Program-made: the position numbers and the translations under genes
The notes under the pieces: model-generated
The model's input: only the letters and a program-made list of their open reading frames with translations
Databases searched by the model: none
What the model was told of the DNA's origin: nothing
Shown here: one piece after another, positions 8,722 through 16,815 of the stretch
Numbering within the stretch: the first letter of the stretch is position 1
Layout: every line of letters starts with the position of its first letter
Origin: Methanocorpusculum sp.
GTDB taxonomy: Archaea; Halobacteriota; Methanomicrobia; Methanomicrobiales; Methanocorpusculaceae
Length of the DNA stretch: 36,777 bases
Assembly: GCA_017399555.1 (NCBI GenBank)
Contig: JAFQBW010000051.1
Location: 1 to 36,777, forward strand
Direction of reading: 5' to 3'

Positions 8722-10059
8722 ATGGCAGAACGACATCTATTCTCAAACAGGATGGGATTCATCCTCGCAACCGCAGGTGCTGCGGTTGGTCTTGGAAATA
8801 TCTGGCGTTTCCCGTATCTTGCAGCTGAGTACGGAGGAGGTATCTTCCTCTTAATTTATCTGCTCTTAGTAGTTACGCTCGGATTTACGATTATGATTAC
8901 CGAGATTGCTATCGGCAGAAGTACCGGCAGCGGAGTTCTCGGCGCATTCGCAAAAATCAGCCGTAAGTGGCGGTTTATCGGATACCTGTCCTTAATGGTT
9001 CCCTGTATCATTCTGCCGTACTATTCCGTTATCGGCGGATGGGTCATGAAGTACGGATTCGAGTTCATCACCGGAGGAGGTGCATTTATTGCCTCTGATG
9101 CAACCGGATTCTTCAATGCATTTACGCAAAGTATTGCGTCTCCTATCTTCTGGTCAGTGGTATTTATCCTGATTACCGGCGTTATCATGATGTTCGGCGT
9201 CCAGAAGGGAATTGAGCGGACGGCACGTGTTCTGATGCCGGTCTTAATTCTGATGCTCATCGGTCTTGCAATCTACTGTATCTGCATGCCGGGAGGTCTT
9301 GACGGTCTCTGGTACTATCTCTATCCGGACTTCTCGAAGTTTTCGTTTGATGCGGTTGTTGCCGCTATGGGGCAGCTGTTCTACTCGTTAACCCTTGGAT
9401 TCGGTGTGATGATTACCTACGGTTCCTACCTTGCAAAGAAGGAGAATCTGGAAAAGTCCGTTCATACAATCGAAATCTTCGACACGGGTGTTGCCCTTCT
9501 TGCCGGTCTGTTAGTCGTTCCGGCTGTCTTCGTCTTCTCCGGCGGTTCTCCGGAAGCACTCGGTTCCGGTCCCGGTCTGATGTTTATGGCTCTCCCTCAG
9601 GTTTTCGAGACCTTCCCGGGAGGAGACATTGTCGGTGCTCTCTTCTTCATCTGTGTGTTCTTCGCAGCCCTGACATCAGCTATCTGCATGTATGAGGTAC
9701 CGGTTGCAGCAATTATGGAGAAGTTCAATGTTTCCCGTCCGATTTCTGTGGGAATTGTTACGGCATTTACGCTCCTTGTCGCAGTTATCGTCTGTCTCGG
9801 ATACAATGTTCTCGACTTCATCGTCCTGAATGGTTACAACATCTTAGATATGCTTGACTTCTTCAGTAACAGCATTCTGTTGCCGGTTGTGGTGATTCTC
9901 ACCTGTATCTTAATCGGCTGGATTGTGAAGCCGAAGATTGTCATTGATGAAATTGAGGATGGGGGTCATACTTTTAAGATGAAGAAGATTTACCTCTTTG
10001 TCTTAAAGTACTTCGCACCGCTTGCTATTGCAGTTATTCTCCTGACGAATCTTCTCTAA
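8722..10059 (+). CDS. Neurotransmitter:sodium symporter (NSS/SNF) family transporter 1
   Basis: A 445-residue sodium-coupled transporter of the LeuT-fold NSS family, members of which import amino acids or related amines. The N-terminal signature GLGNIWRFPYLAAEYGGG, which contributes to the Na+ and substrate sites in TM1, is intact, as are GGWVMKYG and the FSGGSPEALGSGPGLMF stretch around TM7. About 11-12 hydrophobic segments can be counted, as in prokaryotic family members. It sits between the nucleotidyltransferase gene (2-bp gap) and a close paralogue that starts at the base after its stop codon. Substrate unknown. Confidence 0.9.
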   Translation: MAERHLFSNRMGFILATAGAAVGLGNIWRFPYLAAEYGGGIFLLIYLLLVVTLGFTIMITEIAIGRSTGSGVLGAFAKISRKWRFIGYLSLMVPCIILPYYSVIGGWVMKYGFEFITGGGAFIASDATGFFNAFTQSIASPIFWSVVFILITGVIMMFGVQKGIERTARVLMPVLILMLIGLAIYCICMPGGLDGLWYYLYPDFSKFSFDAVVAAMGQLFYSLTLGFGVMITYGSYLAKKENLEKSVHTIEIFDTGVALLAGLLVVPAVFVFSGGSPEALGSGPGLMFMALPQVFETFPGGDIVGALFFICVFFAALTSAICMYEVPVAAIMEKFNVSRPISVGIVTAFTLLVAVIVCLGYNVLDFIVLNGYNILDMLDFFSNSILLPVVVILTCILIGWIVKPKIVIDEIEDGGHTFKMKKIYLFVLKYFAPLAIAVILLTNLL

Positions 10060-11391
10060 ATGTCCTCCCGCAGCAGCTTCACGAATCGCATGGGTTTTGT
10101 CCTGGCGACCGCCGGAGCTGCTGTCGGACTTGGTAATATCTGGAGATTCCCCTATCTTGCCGCAGAGTACGGCGGGGGAATCTTTCTTTTAACTTATCTT
10201 CTTCTGGTCTTTTCCGCGGGTTTTGTTCTGGTGCTTACCGAAAGCGCTCTTGGACGTATGACTGGTTCGGGTGTGCTTTGCGCGTATGAGAAGATAAGCC
10301 GAAAGCTTTCGTTTGCAGGATATCTGACCTTTATCACTCCGCTGATTATTTTTTCATTCTACTCGGTTGTCGGAGGGTGGGTTATGTACTATGCCCTGCA
10401 GTTCATCATCGGAAACGGTTCTCTGCTTGCAGATTCCGGATACTTTTCGGCATTTACTGCAGAACCTGTAATCCCTGCTGTCTTTACGCTTATCTTTATC
10501 GCACTGACCGCATGGATTGTGCTTCGCGGTGTGCGCCGGGGAATTGAAAAGACAACACGTCTTTTAATGCCTGTTCTGCTTGTCATGCTTGTGGTTCTGG
10601 CTGCTTACTGTATCTGCATGCCTGGCGGTCTTGATGGTCTATGGTACTTCTTCTATCCTGACTTCTCGCAGTTCTCGGCAGAGCTTGTGCTGGCAGCTCT
10701 TGGTCAGATGTTTTTCACGCTCATGATAGGCTCTGGTGTTATTATGACTTACGGCTCGTATCTTTCGAAGAGTGAAAATCTGGTAAAGTCTGCTCATTCG
10801 ATTGATTTTTTCGATACAGCGGTTGCAATTTTAGCCGGTCTTCTGGTGATTCCGGCTGTCTTTGCTCTCTCAGGAGGCTCTCCTGAGACGCTTGGTTCCG
10901 GCCCTGCTCTGATGTTTATCGCGCTTCCTCAGGTCTTTGCGACATTCCCGCTTGGAGGGCTTATCGGTGCGGCATTTTTCCTGATGGTGTTCTTTGCTGC
11001 GGTAACCTCTTCTGTTTCTATGTATGAGGTGGCTGTCGCCTCGCTTACTGAGAAGTTTTCGATTTCAAGAAGGAAGGCGGTTCTTGGGATTACTGCCGGG
11101 GTTTCTATATCAGCAGTAATTGTTTCTCTCGGTTTTGGAGTTTTGGACTTTGTTCAGGTAAACGGAATGAACATTCTCGATATGCTTGATTTCCTTGGCA
11201 ACAGTGTCCTTCTGCCAATCTGTTCTCTTCTCGCATGCTTTGCGGCAGGATGGATTTTGAAGCCGAAGGCTGTTATTGATGAGATTTGTTCATGCGGGGT
11301 AAAGTTCCGTGGTCAGCAGGTGTTTTCGTTTGCCCTTCGGTACTTAGTGCCAGCGGCTATTCTGATTATTCTGATTACTGGTATATTTTAA
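10060..11391 (+). CDS. Neurotransmitter:sodium symporter (NSS/SNF) family transporter 2
   Basis: A 443-residue paralogue of the preceding transporter; the first 40 residues are almost identical (GLGNIWRFPYLAAEYGGG) and long blocks match throughout, including YCICMPGGLDGLWY and NILDMLDF. The tandem arrangement with no intergenic base points to local duplication. The two differ most in the loops and the C-terminal tail, so they may have different amino acid substrates or form a functional pair; this is inference. The start ATG directly follows the TAA of the first copy. The 3' end overlaps the convergent methylthiotransferase gene by 17 bp. Confidence 0.9.
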   Translation: MSSRSSFTNRMGFVLATAGAAVGLGNIWRFPYLAAEYGGGIFLLTYLLLVFSAGFVLVLTESALGRMTGSGVLCAYEKISRKLSFAGYLTFITPLIIFSFYSVVGGWVMYYALQFIIGNGSLLADSGYFSAFTAEPVIPAVFTLIFIALTAWIVLRGVRRGIEKTTRLLMPVLLVMLVVLAAYCICMPGGLDGLWYFFYPDFSQFSAELVLAALGQMFFTLMIGSGVIMTYGSYLSKSENLVKSAHSIDFFDTAVAILAGLLVIPAVFALSGGSPETLGSGPALMFIALPQVFATFPLGGLIGAAFFLMVFFAAVTSSVSMYEVAVASLTEKFSISRRKAVLGITAGVSISAVIVSLGFGVLDFVQVNGMNILDMLDFLGNSVLLPICSLLACFAAGWILKPKAVIDEICSCGVKFRGQQVFSFALRYLVPAAILIILITGIF

Positions 11392-12634
11392 CCGTCTCTG
11401 CAACCAGGTAGTGTTTGCGGTTTTCCACAATCCGCACCCGCAGTTTTGTTCCAAGCGGGAACTCTTCTAAAATTACAATGTTCTGATAACTTCTGTCGCG
11501 GGCAGTGACACTTCCTGCTCTGTCGGTTTCCGTTACCACGCAGTCAAACTCGCGGCCGAGCATGGCTTCTCCGTTTGCCTCATAGACTGCGTTTGCCGCG
11601 TCCGTTAAGGCACGCGAACGGGATTTTTTAATCGGCTCTGGAAGACGCTTCCATTTGGCGGCAGGAGTTCCCGGACGCACGGAGAATCGTGTGATGTTGA
11701 CTTTTCCCGGCCGGGTCCGGAGAACCTGCTGAACCGATGCCTCTCCGTCTTCATCCGTCTCTCCGGAGAATCCGGCAATGTAGTCTGTACAGATTCGAAT
11801 GTCCGGGAATGCGGCACGCGAACGCGTGATAATCTCCTCGTACTGGGCGGTGGTGTATCTGCGTCCCATCCGCTTTAAGACCTCGTCAGAGCCGGACTGT
11901 ACCGGGATGTGGAGGAAGAGGAAGATTTTCTCGCATTTGAGTGCGTCAAGGAAGTCATCTAAGATTGGCAGAAGGTTGTCCGGGTTTGCCATTCCAACGC
12001 GAATCATGAAGTTTCCGTCCAGCTCTCCCAAGGCCCGCAGAAGGTCCGGAAGCCGGAGGGGCGAGTCAGTATCCATTCCCCAGGATGCAGTGTCTTGTGC
12101 TGTGATTTGCAGTTCGGTAGCTCCTGCGGCGATGAAGGCCTTTGCCTGTTTTACGATGTCATCTAAGGGGAAGCTGTGGAGTTTTCCGCGGGCAAGGCGT
12201 GTTATGCAGTAGGTACAGTGTCCGCTGCATCCTCGGGCAATCTGCAAAACGGCCTGCGTTCCAACAGAAGCCGTGCCGACAGCACGGTAGCAGGAGTGGA
12301 TGTCGTCCGGGTTGATGATGTATGCCTTCGGGAACTGTGAGCGAAGTCTGCTTTCCGCTACCGGCGGCAGACAGCCGGTGATGAAGAGTTTTTTCTTCTC
12401 GTACATCGTCAGGCGTTCATACATGTGCGCCTCGGTTTTTTCGATGACGATACAGGTATTGATAAGAACCGCGTCCGCTTCAAACGGGGAATCGACAATC
12501 CGGCATCCGTTTGCTTTGGCGATCTCGATGATTTTTTCAGTATCTCCGGTATTATAGGTACAGCCGTAGGTTTCGGTGTAGAGAGTGAGATTTTGCAGAG
12601 CCGCAAATGCTTTTTCGGTGCCGGAGAGTTCCAT
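11375..12634 (-). CDS. tRNA-t6A37 methylthiotransferase (archaeal e-MtaB / CDKAL1-like)
   Basis: A 419-residue radical SAM enzyme predicted to add a methylthio group to N6-threonylcarbamoyladenosine at position 37 of tRNA. Three Cys of the N-terminal UPF0004 domain are visible (Cys25, Cys61, Cys88), followed by the radical SAM triad in ARGCSGHCTYC (Cys136, 140, 143), each set expected to hold a 4Fe-4S cluster. A TRAM domain for RNA binding occupies about the last 60 residues (LGREFDCVVTETDRAGSV through the end). The archaeal, CDKAL1-like subgroup is assigned from the overall pattern. A TATA-like element lies about 31 bp before the ATG. Confidence 0.88.
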   Translation of the reverse strand: MELSGTEKAFAALQNLTLYTETYGCTYNTGDTEKIIEIAKANGCRIVDSPFEADAVLINTCIVIEKTEAHMYERLTMYEKKKLFITGCLPPVAESRLRSQFPKAYIINPDDIHSCYRAVGTASVGTQAVLQIARGCSGHCTYCITRLARGKLHSFPLDDIVKQAKAFIAAGATELQITAQDTASWGMDTDSPLRLPDLLRALGELDGNFMIRVGMANPDNLLPILDDFLDALKCEKIFLFLHIPVQSGSDEVLKRMGRRYTTAQYEEIITRSRAAFPDIRICTDYIAGFSGETDEDGEASVQQVLRTRPGKVNITRFSVRPGTPAAKWKRLPEPIKKSRSRALTDAANAVYEANGEAMLGREFDCVVTETDRAGSVTARDRSYQNIVILEEFPLGTKLRVRIVENRKHYLVAETVKIYQ

Positions 12635-12660
12635 GTCTGTATTATGCGTCGGCTGAAGGG

Positions 12661-12670
12661 AAATAAGTAT
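12661..12670 (-). promoter_or_regulatory. TATA box for the methylthiotransferase gene
   Basis: On the minus strand ATACTTATTT is centred about 31 bp upstream of ATG 12634, consistent with a leaderless transcript. Confidence 0.45.
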
Positions 12671-12719
12671 GAGTGGGAATTAGAACGAAGCAAGACGCGC
12701 TGTAACTATCCTAGTCGCC

Positions 12720-12810
12720 CGTATGCCCGCGACGCCTAAGGGGCATGCGGTTGGCGAGAGCCGAAGGCTCAAGCCAGGAGCAAGCCTTCGGCTTGCGACC
12801 TGCGCCTTAT
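12720..12810 (+). repeat. Dispersed intergenic repeat, copy 3
   Basis: Positions 12753-12800 are nearly identical to the reverse complement of 16705-16752 (I count 4 mismatches in 48). The core is two palindromic blocks, AGCCGAAGGCT and AGCCTTCGGCT, which can pair with each other. It lies in the gap between the 5' end of the methylthiotransferase gene and the 3' end of the DUF1614 gene. No ORF is supported here. Confidence 0.7.
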
Positions 12811-12818
12811 CCCCACTG

Positions 12819-13583
12819 TTAGATTGAAGCAAGAAGCGCCGTTACAATCCCTGTAAGGAAAATTCCGTCAAAGGTCCCGGCACCACCAATAGAGACCATC
12901 TTTGCCCCGTGGGATGCGATATCTCTCAGGTGGAGAATATCTGCGCCAATCACGGTTCCAAGCGTTCCGGCAACGAATGCGATACCTGCCGCCGGAAGAC
13001 CGAATCCGCCGGCAAACAGCAGGCCGAGACAGAGGGCAACCAGCGGTGCCGTAAAGAACGGCGCGGCAATGCCGATTCCCTTAACCGGACGGGCAACAAA
13101 GTACGAGACCGCAGATACAACCGCGACTGCTGCAATCATCTTCGGGAAGTACCAGACATCATCAGTAATCTGACCAGTCAGAGCAGAGAACACCAGATAG
13201 ACTGCAATCAGCAGCGGAATCAGCGCTCCGCCGACATTAATGCAGATTTTCATGCCCTCCTGCTCTTTTGGCTCCTCCACCTCGAACCGCTCGGTGCGGT
13301 ACATCTTATCATACATCGAAGGCGCATACTGTCCGCGCGGCTTTCTCGGCTCGCGCGCCGGTTCTGCAATTTTCTTCGGATACAGCGTTGTTACCGGCAG
13401 ATTAACAAAACTGCCGACAATAATTGCCATTATCAAAAGGACGATTCCCCAGAATCCGAATCCCAGATTCGCCAGAGCCGCGCCAATCAGTCCGAAGAAC
13501 AGAAGCGGCAGTCCGATAATCACCAGGAGGATTAACAGAATCAGCACCCAGGGGGACACCGGGCTGTACAGTATTCGTGACAC
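12819..13583 (-). CDS. DUF1614 family membrane protein
   Basis: A 254-residue membrane protein of a family common in methanogens and not functionally defined. It has two N-terminal hydrophobic segments, a polar middle (about 70-105, including KPRGQYAPSMYDKMYRTE) and about five more hydrophobic segments at the C-terminus with small-residue-rich motifs such as IASHGAKMVSIGGAGTFDG. The start is GTG at 13583, supported by a TATA-like ATCTATATC centred 27 bp upstream. It is transcribed away from tRNA-Gln, with which it shares a short divergent promoter region. Confidence 0.75.
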   Translation of the reverse strand: MSRILYSPVSPWVLILLILLVIIGLPLLFFGLIGAALANLGFGFWGIVLLIMAIIVGSFVNLPVTTLYPKKIAEPAREPRKPRGQYAPSMYDKMYRTERFEVEEPKEQEGMKICINVGGALIPLLIAVYLVFSALTGQITDDVWYFPKMIAAVAVVSAVSYFVARPVKGIGIAAPFFTAPLVALCLGLLFAGGFGLPAAGIAFVAGTLGTVIGADILHLRDIASHGAKMVSIGGAGTFDGIFLTGIVTALLASI

Positions 13584-13605
13584 AGTACACTATCTATTTT
13601 CGGAG

Positions 13606-13614
13606 GATATAGAT
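13606..13614 (-). promoter_or_regulatory. TATA box for the DUF1614 gene
   Basis: ATCTATATC on the minus strand is centred about 27 bp from the GTG start at 13583, suggesting a leaderless transcript. Confidence 0.4.
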
Positions 13615-13630
13615 TCTCTGGTGAATCCAA

Positions 13631-13648
13631 ACGAAACGTTAATATAAT
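13631..13648 (+). promoter_or_regulatory. Promoter of tRNA-Gln (BRE plus TATA)
   Basis: ACGAAACG (BRE-like) is followed directly by TTAATATAAT at 13639-13648, which ends 28 bp before the mature tRNA 5' end. This is the strongest archaeal promoter match outside the rRNA region. Confidence 0.65.
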
Positions 13649-13675
13649 TCAAAGTCCCATTTATTTAGGTAACAT

Positions 13676-13748
13676 AGCCCGTTAGTGTAGTGGTCAATCA
13701 TGGGGGACTCTGGATCCCTCGACAGCAGTTCGAATCTGCTACGGGCTA
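13676..13748 (+). tRNA. tRNA-Gln (CTG anticodon)
   Basis: A 73-base cloverleaf. The acceptor stem AGCCCGT pairs with ACGGGCT, with discriminator A at 13748. The anticodon stem GGGGA/TCCCT (one G-U pair) encloses loop CTCTGGA, giving anticodon CTG. The T arm is AGCAG-TTCGAAT-CTGCT. No CCA is encoded, as is common in archaea. A short T run follows at 13752-13756 and may end transcription. Confidence 0.95.
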
Positions 13749-13828
13749 CTTCTTTTTCTGAATTATTTTCCTCAAGCGAAAGCGTTCCGCAAAATTATAA
13801 CTCATCAGAAACCCAATACTGTTTCAGC

Positions 13829-14548
13829 ATGAAACTGATTCGCGCACCCACGCTTTCCCGTGCCCACGAACTGGTTGTCCGCTACATCTTAGAGAAAGGA
13901 TACTACCTGAAAACCGAAAACGGCGAGGAGACCATGGAGACGGATGAAATCTGCATCTCCGTGGACCACCCGTTCGAAGCGCCCATGGTATCTCCTGCCT
14001 CCCGCTTCAAAGAGGCATTCCTCAAAGAGTATGCAAACAACCTCATCCACGGCTCGGATGCCGTCTTCGAGTATGATTATCACGGCCGCCTCTTCGACTG
14101 GGGCTGCGGTCTCGAGTTCGGCGGAGAAGTGCATCAGAATCAGATTCAGTACATCATCGACAAACTGAAGGAAAACCCGGAGTCACGCCGCGCAGTGGCC
14201 GTTACCTGGTGTCCGCCGGTAGATGCAAAACTTGCAGACTGCCCGTGCCTTCAGCTGGTCCAGTGTGCGGTTCGAAACGGCAAACTCGACATGAAAATTG
14301 TATTCAGAAGCAACGACATGCTCTCTGCCGCCGGTTCGAACATGTACGCTCTCGTGTATCTGCAGAAGTTTATCGCTGATGCAGTCGGTATCGAAGTTGG
14401 AAAATATACCCACATCTCTCTCATCCCCCACGTGTACTTTAAGCGCGACGCGGCAGACATTCCGCCGTTCTGCGCAAAAGGTTCTGAGTTCACCCCCCAG
14501 ATAGAGGTCTGCAGAGTTTGCGGCATGTGCGCGAAATCCAAGCGCTAA
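13829..14548 (+). CDS. thyA: Thymidylate synthase, methanogen type
   Basis: A 239-residue enzyme that converts dUMP to dTMP. The catalytic Cys140 lies in DCPCLQ, and phosphate/nucleotide-binding residues are seen in RRAVAVTW (Arg 120-121) and FRSNDM (160-164); GSNMYALVYL follows. The protein is shorter than bacterial ThyA, as typical of the methanogen type, which may use a folate-like pterin of this lineage. An in-frame extension back to 13700 would run through tRNA-Gln, so the start is placed at ATG 13829. The C-terminus has a Cys-rich tail (CRVCGMC) that may bind a metal. A T run and the YczE-like gene follow immediately. Confidence 0.92.
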   Translation: MKLIRAPTLSRAHELVVRYILEKGYYLKTENGEETMETDEICISVDHPFEAPMVSPASRFKEAFLKEYANNLIHGSDAVFEYDYHGRLFDWGCGLEFGGEVHQNQIQYIIDKLKENPESRRAVAVTWCPPVDAKLADCPCLQLVQCAVRNGKLDMKIVFRSNDMLSAAGSNMYALVYLQKFIADAVGIEVGKYTHISLIPHVYFKRDAADIPPFCAKGSEFTPQIEVCRVCGMCAKSKR

Positions 14549-14554
14549 CCTTTA

Positions 14555-14561
14555 TTTTTTT
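14555..14561 (+). terminator. Possible poly-T terminator after thyA
   Basis: Seven T in a row begin 7 bp after the thymidylate synthase stop and end at the base before the next ATG. Archaeal termination often needs only such a run, but the next gene starts so close that partial read-through is likely. Confidence 0.35.
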
Positions 14562-15194
14562 ATGACATTTCCTATTAAACGAATTCTTATCTTTATTGCA
14601 GGATTATACTGCATGGGATTAGGCGTTGCGCTTTCCGTAATCGCATCGCTTGGAACGTCCCCGATTTCCTGTTTCCCGTATGTGGTCAGTGAAATTCTGC
14701 CGGTTTCGGTTGGAACAGTCACCTTCATCATGAACTTCATCTTCCTGCTGGCACAGATTGCTATCCTCAAAAAGGATTTCAATCCCTGGCAGATTTTACA
14801 ACTTCCGGCCCTTCTGGTGTTTTCCGCCTGTATTGACTGGAACATCATGATGTTCTCGTGGCTTCCAATTGACACCTATCTCCTGCAGATTGTCTGGATG
14901 CTTGCCGGATGTCTGATTCTCGGAACCGGTATCGGACTGCTGCTTTTAGCAGACTATGTGATGATGCCGGCAGATTATCTCTCGCGGACTATCGCCTCGG
15001 TTGTTGTGAAAAAAGATTTCGGCAAGGTAAAGGTTGCCTTTGATGTAACACTGGTCTGTATCGCGGCAGTTACTTCTCTTGTTTTCCTGCACGAGATTGT
15101 GGGAATCCGCGAAGGTTCGCTGATTGCGGCTCTGACCGTTGGTATTATTGCCCGCACCGTTGCCGCAAAGCTTTCCTTCCTGCTGAAAAATTAG
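14562..15194 (+). CDS. YczE/YitT-like (DUF6198) membrane protein
   Basis: A 210-residue protein with about five to six hydrophobic segments. GLYCMGLGVALSVIASLGTS followed by PISCFPYV resembles the N-terminal signature of the YczE/YyaS/YitT family of small membrane proteins, and VMMPADYLSRTIA the later conserved loop. Function is not known; transport has been suggested for relatives. It starts 13 bp after the thymidylate synthase stop. Its stop codon overlaps the convergent RadC stop by 4 bp. Confidence 0.7.
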   Translation: MTFPIKRILIFIAGLYCMGLGVALSVIASLGTSPISCFPYVVSEILPVSVGTVTFIMNFIFLLAQIAILKKDFNPWQILQLPALLVFSACIDWNIMMFSWLPIDTYLLQIVWMLAGCLILGTGIGLLLLADYVMMPADYLSRTIASVVVKKDFGKVKVAFDVTLVCIAAVTSLVFLHEIVGIREGSLIAALTVGIIARTVAAKLSFLLKN

Positions 15195-15838
15195 ATGCTC
15201 CGGTAGTCATCTACCGGACCTACCACGATGTGGTCAAGAATGGAGATTCCCAGTATCTCCCCGCATTTTTTGAGTTCTTCTGTCATGAGGATGTCCTGTC
15301 TGCTTGGCTCCAGGTTTCCCGACGGATGGTTGTGTACAAGAATTATCGAGGATGCCCTATCTTCTATTGCGCCGGCAAACACTTCCCGCGGATGTACCTG
15401 ACAGTTGTCGAGAATGCCTTTGGTGATGTGGCGGACGTTGATTACTTCATGTGCTCCGGTTAAGGTGAGGACGAGGAAGTTTTCCTGCGAGTCATAGCGG
15501 TACTGGGTTACAAAGGGAAGCACATCCTTTGGCGTGTGGATGGTTGCCTTTCGCATCTTCGGCGGCGGAAAACGCCGGGCAAGTTCCAAGGCCGCTAATA
15601 TCTGACAGGCCTTTGCTTCCCCCATTCCCGGAATATGCAGGAGGTCGCGGATTGTTGTCTCATAAGTGTAGGTCATGAGAATTTTGCCGACCAGTTTTCC
15701 GATTTTTACTGCATCATATCCGGCAGTCCCTCTCCCGATGATTGCCGCGATAAGCTCTTCCAGCTCCAGCGCCGAAGCTCCGCGGGCAATCAGTTTTTCC
15801 CGGGGTTTGTCGATGTCAGGAGTGTTCCTGAGGTCCAT
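15191..15838 (-). CDS. radC: RadC family JAB-domain protein
   Basis: A 215-residue protein. The N-terminal part contains a helix-hairpin-helix-like stretch, LLHIPGMGEAKACQILAALE, and the C-terminal JAB/MPN domain has the metal-binding HNHPSGNLEPSRQD. Despite the historical name, a DNA repair role for this family is not established; it is widespread in bacteria and often on mobile DNA, and scattered in archaea. Length is close to the bacterial norm. A TATA box 28 bp upstream of ATG 15838 suggests a leaderless transcript. Confidence 0.88.
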   Translation of the reverse strand: MDLRNTPDIDKPREKLIARGASALELEELIAAIIGRGTAGYDAVKIGKLVGKILMTYTYETTIRDLLHIPGMGEAKACQILAALELARRFPPPKMRKATIHTPKDVLPFVTQYRYDSQENFLVLTLTGAHEVINVRHITKGILDNCQVHPREVFAGAIEDRASSIILVHNHPSGNLEPSRQDILMTEELKKCGEILGISILDHIVVGPVDDYRSI

Positions 15839-15860
15839 ATGTTTTCTATCGTCCGGGTCT

Positions 15861-15870
15861 CTATTTATGC
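15861..15870 (-). promoter_or_regulatory. TATA box for radC
   Basis: GCATAAATAG on the minus strand is centred 28 bp from the ATG at 15838. The rest of the divergent region between radC and the rubrerythrin gene (15871-16080) shows no supported gene. Confidence 0.5.
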
Positions 15871-16080
15871 GTATCTTCGGCTGTTTTGTGGCGGTTTTAG
15901 GTCTCTTTCGGGTGTTTGTTCTGCTGATATCTCTGTTCTGTCCGGAGAGTCTCAGTCCTGCCTCCGGTTCGGAGGCATTCTGTCTGTAAAATCCGTCAGC
16001 CTGAGTATTTCCGGCGTATTTTTCTTCTTTCGGTTTCGGGGATGATTTCGGATTTTCCTGCGCGTTTATGTCCTCTTTCC

Positions 16081-16091
16081 AAAAGTTTATT
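16081..16091 (+). promoter_or_regulatory. TATA-like element for the rubrerythrin gene
   Basis: AAAAGTTTATT is centred about 30 bp before ATG 16117, fitting a leaderless transcript. No inverted repeat typical of a redox regulator was recognised. Confidence 0.4.
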
Positions 16092-16116
16092 CCTGTGCTG
16101 CTACCAATTATAGACT

Positions 16117-16617
16117 ATGAATACTCAAGACTGTATTGCAAACGCATTTGCCGGAGAGTCCCAGGCAAACCGCAAGTACAAATCCTTTGCAGAGGCAGCA
16201 GCTGATGAGGGATACGATCAGGTCGCAAAGCTCTTCCGTGCAACCTCTGCAGCAGAGGAGATTCACGCAAGAAGACTGCTTCGTGTCGGCGGATACATTG
16301 GAACTACTGTCGCAAACCTTGAGGCAGGACGCGAGGGTGAACTCTACGAGACTAATGAGATGTACCCGGAGTTCATCACTGTCGCAGAGGCAGAAGGCAG
16401 ACAGGATGCATTAATCACCTTCGAGCACGCAAAGCAGGCAGAGGCAGTCCACGCTGACCTTTACCAGAAGGCACTCGATGCAGTCAAGGCAGGCAAGGAC
16501 TTTGATGTTAAGACTATCTACCTCTGCCCGGTCTGCGGAAACGTTGAGCTGAACCACACTTCCGACCGCTGCCCAATCTGCGGTATTCCGGGAGCATCCT
16601 TCAAGGTTGTCGAGTAA
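16117..16617 (+). CDS. rbr: Rubrerythrin
   Basis: A 166-residue peroxide-scavenging protein of anaerobes. The N-terminal ferritin-like four-helix bundle carries the di-iron ligands, seen in AGESQANRKY, AAEEIHAR and QAEAVHADLY (two E-x-x-H motifs). The C-terminal rubredoxin-like domain has CPVCGN and CPICGIPG, the four Cys that hold one iron. It reduces hydrogen peroxide with electrons from rubredoxin-type carriers in the cytoplasm. Codon choice is strongly biased (GCA, CTC, GAG), suggesting high expression. It has its own promoter and a strong T run after the stop. Confidence 0.95.
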   Translation: MNTQDCIANAFAGESQANRKYKSFAEAAADEGYDQVAKLFRATSAAEEIHARRLLRVGGYIGTTVANLEAGREGELYETNEMYPEFITVAEAEGRQDALITFEHAKQAEAVHADLYQKALDAVKAGKDFDVKTIYLCPVCGNVELNHTSDRCPICGIPGASFKVVE

Positions 16618-16632
16618 GACAATCTTTTAATC

Positions 16633-16642
16633 TTTTTTTTTT
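16633..16642 (+). terminator. Poly-T terminator of the rubrerythrin gene
   Basis: Ten T in a row begin 16 bp after the stop codon, with further T-rich blocks up to 16673. Confidence 0.6.
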
Positions 16643-16663
16643 CCTGTATTTGTTTTTGAGTGT

Positions 16664-16778
16664 TTTTGGTTTTATTCGACTGCCCCGCCGGAATAGGACG
16701 TCGCGGTCGCAAGCCAAAGGCTTTCTCAAGGCTTGAGCCTTCGGCTCTCGCCATTAACAGTCTCCCCGGCGGGCACAC
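16664..16778 (-). repeat. Dispersed intergenic repeat, copy 4, between convergent genes
   Basis: An imperfect palindrome (TGCCCCGCCGG at 16681-16691 against CCGGCGGGCA at 16765-16774) enclosing the 48-bp core shared with 12753-12800. Read on the minus strand it ends in GGGGCAGTCGAATAAAACC, which matches the end of the copy at 145-280. It sits between the convergent rubrerythrin and PurF genes, so it could also act as a two-way transcript end. Confidence 0.7.
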
Positions 16779-16815
16779 TAAATACACTCAGCACTTACAA
16801 AAAAAGAAGCCGGAA

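Noticed and set aside
12909-13535. A 208-codon plus-strand ORF opposite the DUF1614 gene
   Set aside because: Its Asn/Arg/Gln-rich translation is the usual antisense of a hydrophobic membrane protein.
13700-13828. Longer N-terminus for thymidylate synthase
   Set aside because: The extension begins inside tRNA-Gln and the family protein starts at MKLIRAP (13829).
15867-15989. A 40-codon hydrophobic ORF between radC and the rubrerythrin gene
   Set aside because: It starts inside the radC TATA box, has no ribosome binding site and no homologue I recognise; not enough to call a gene.
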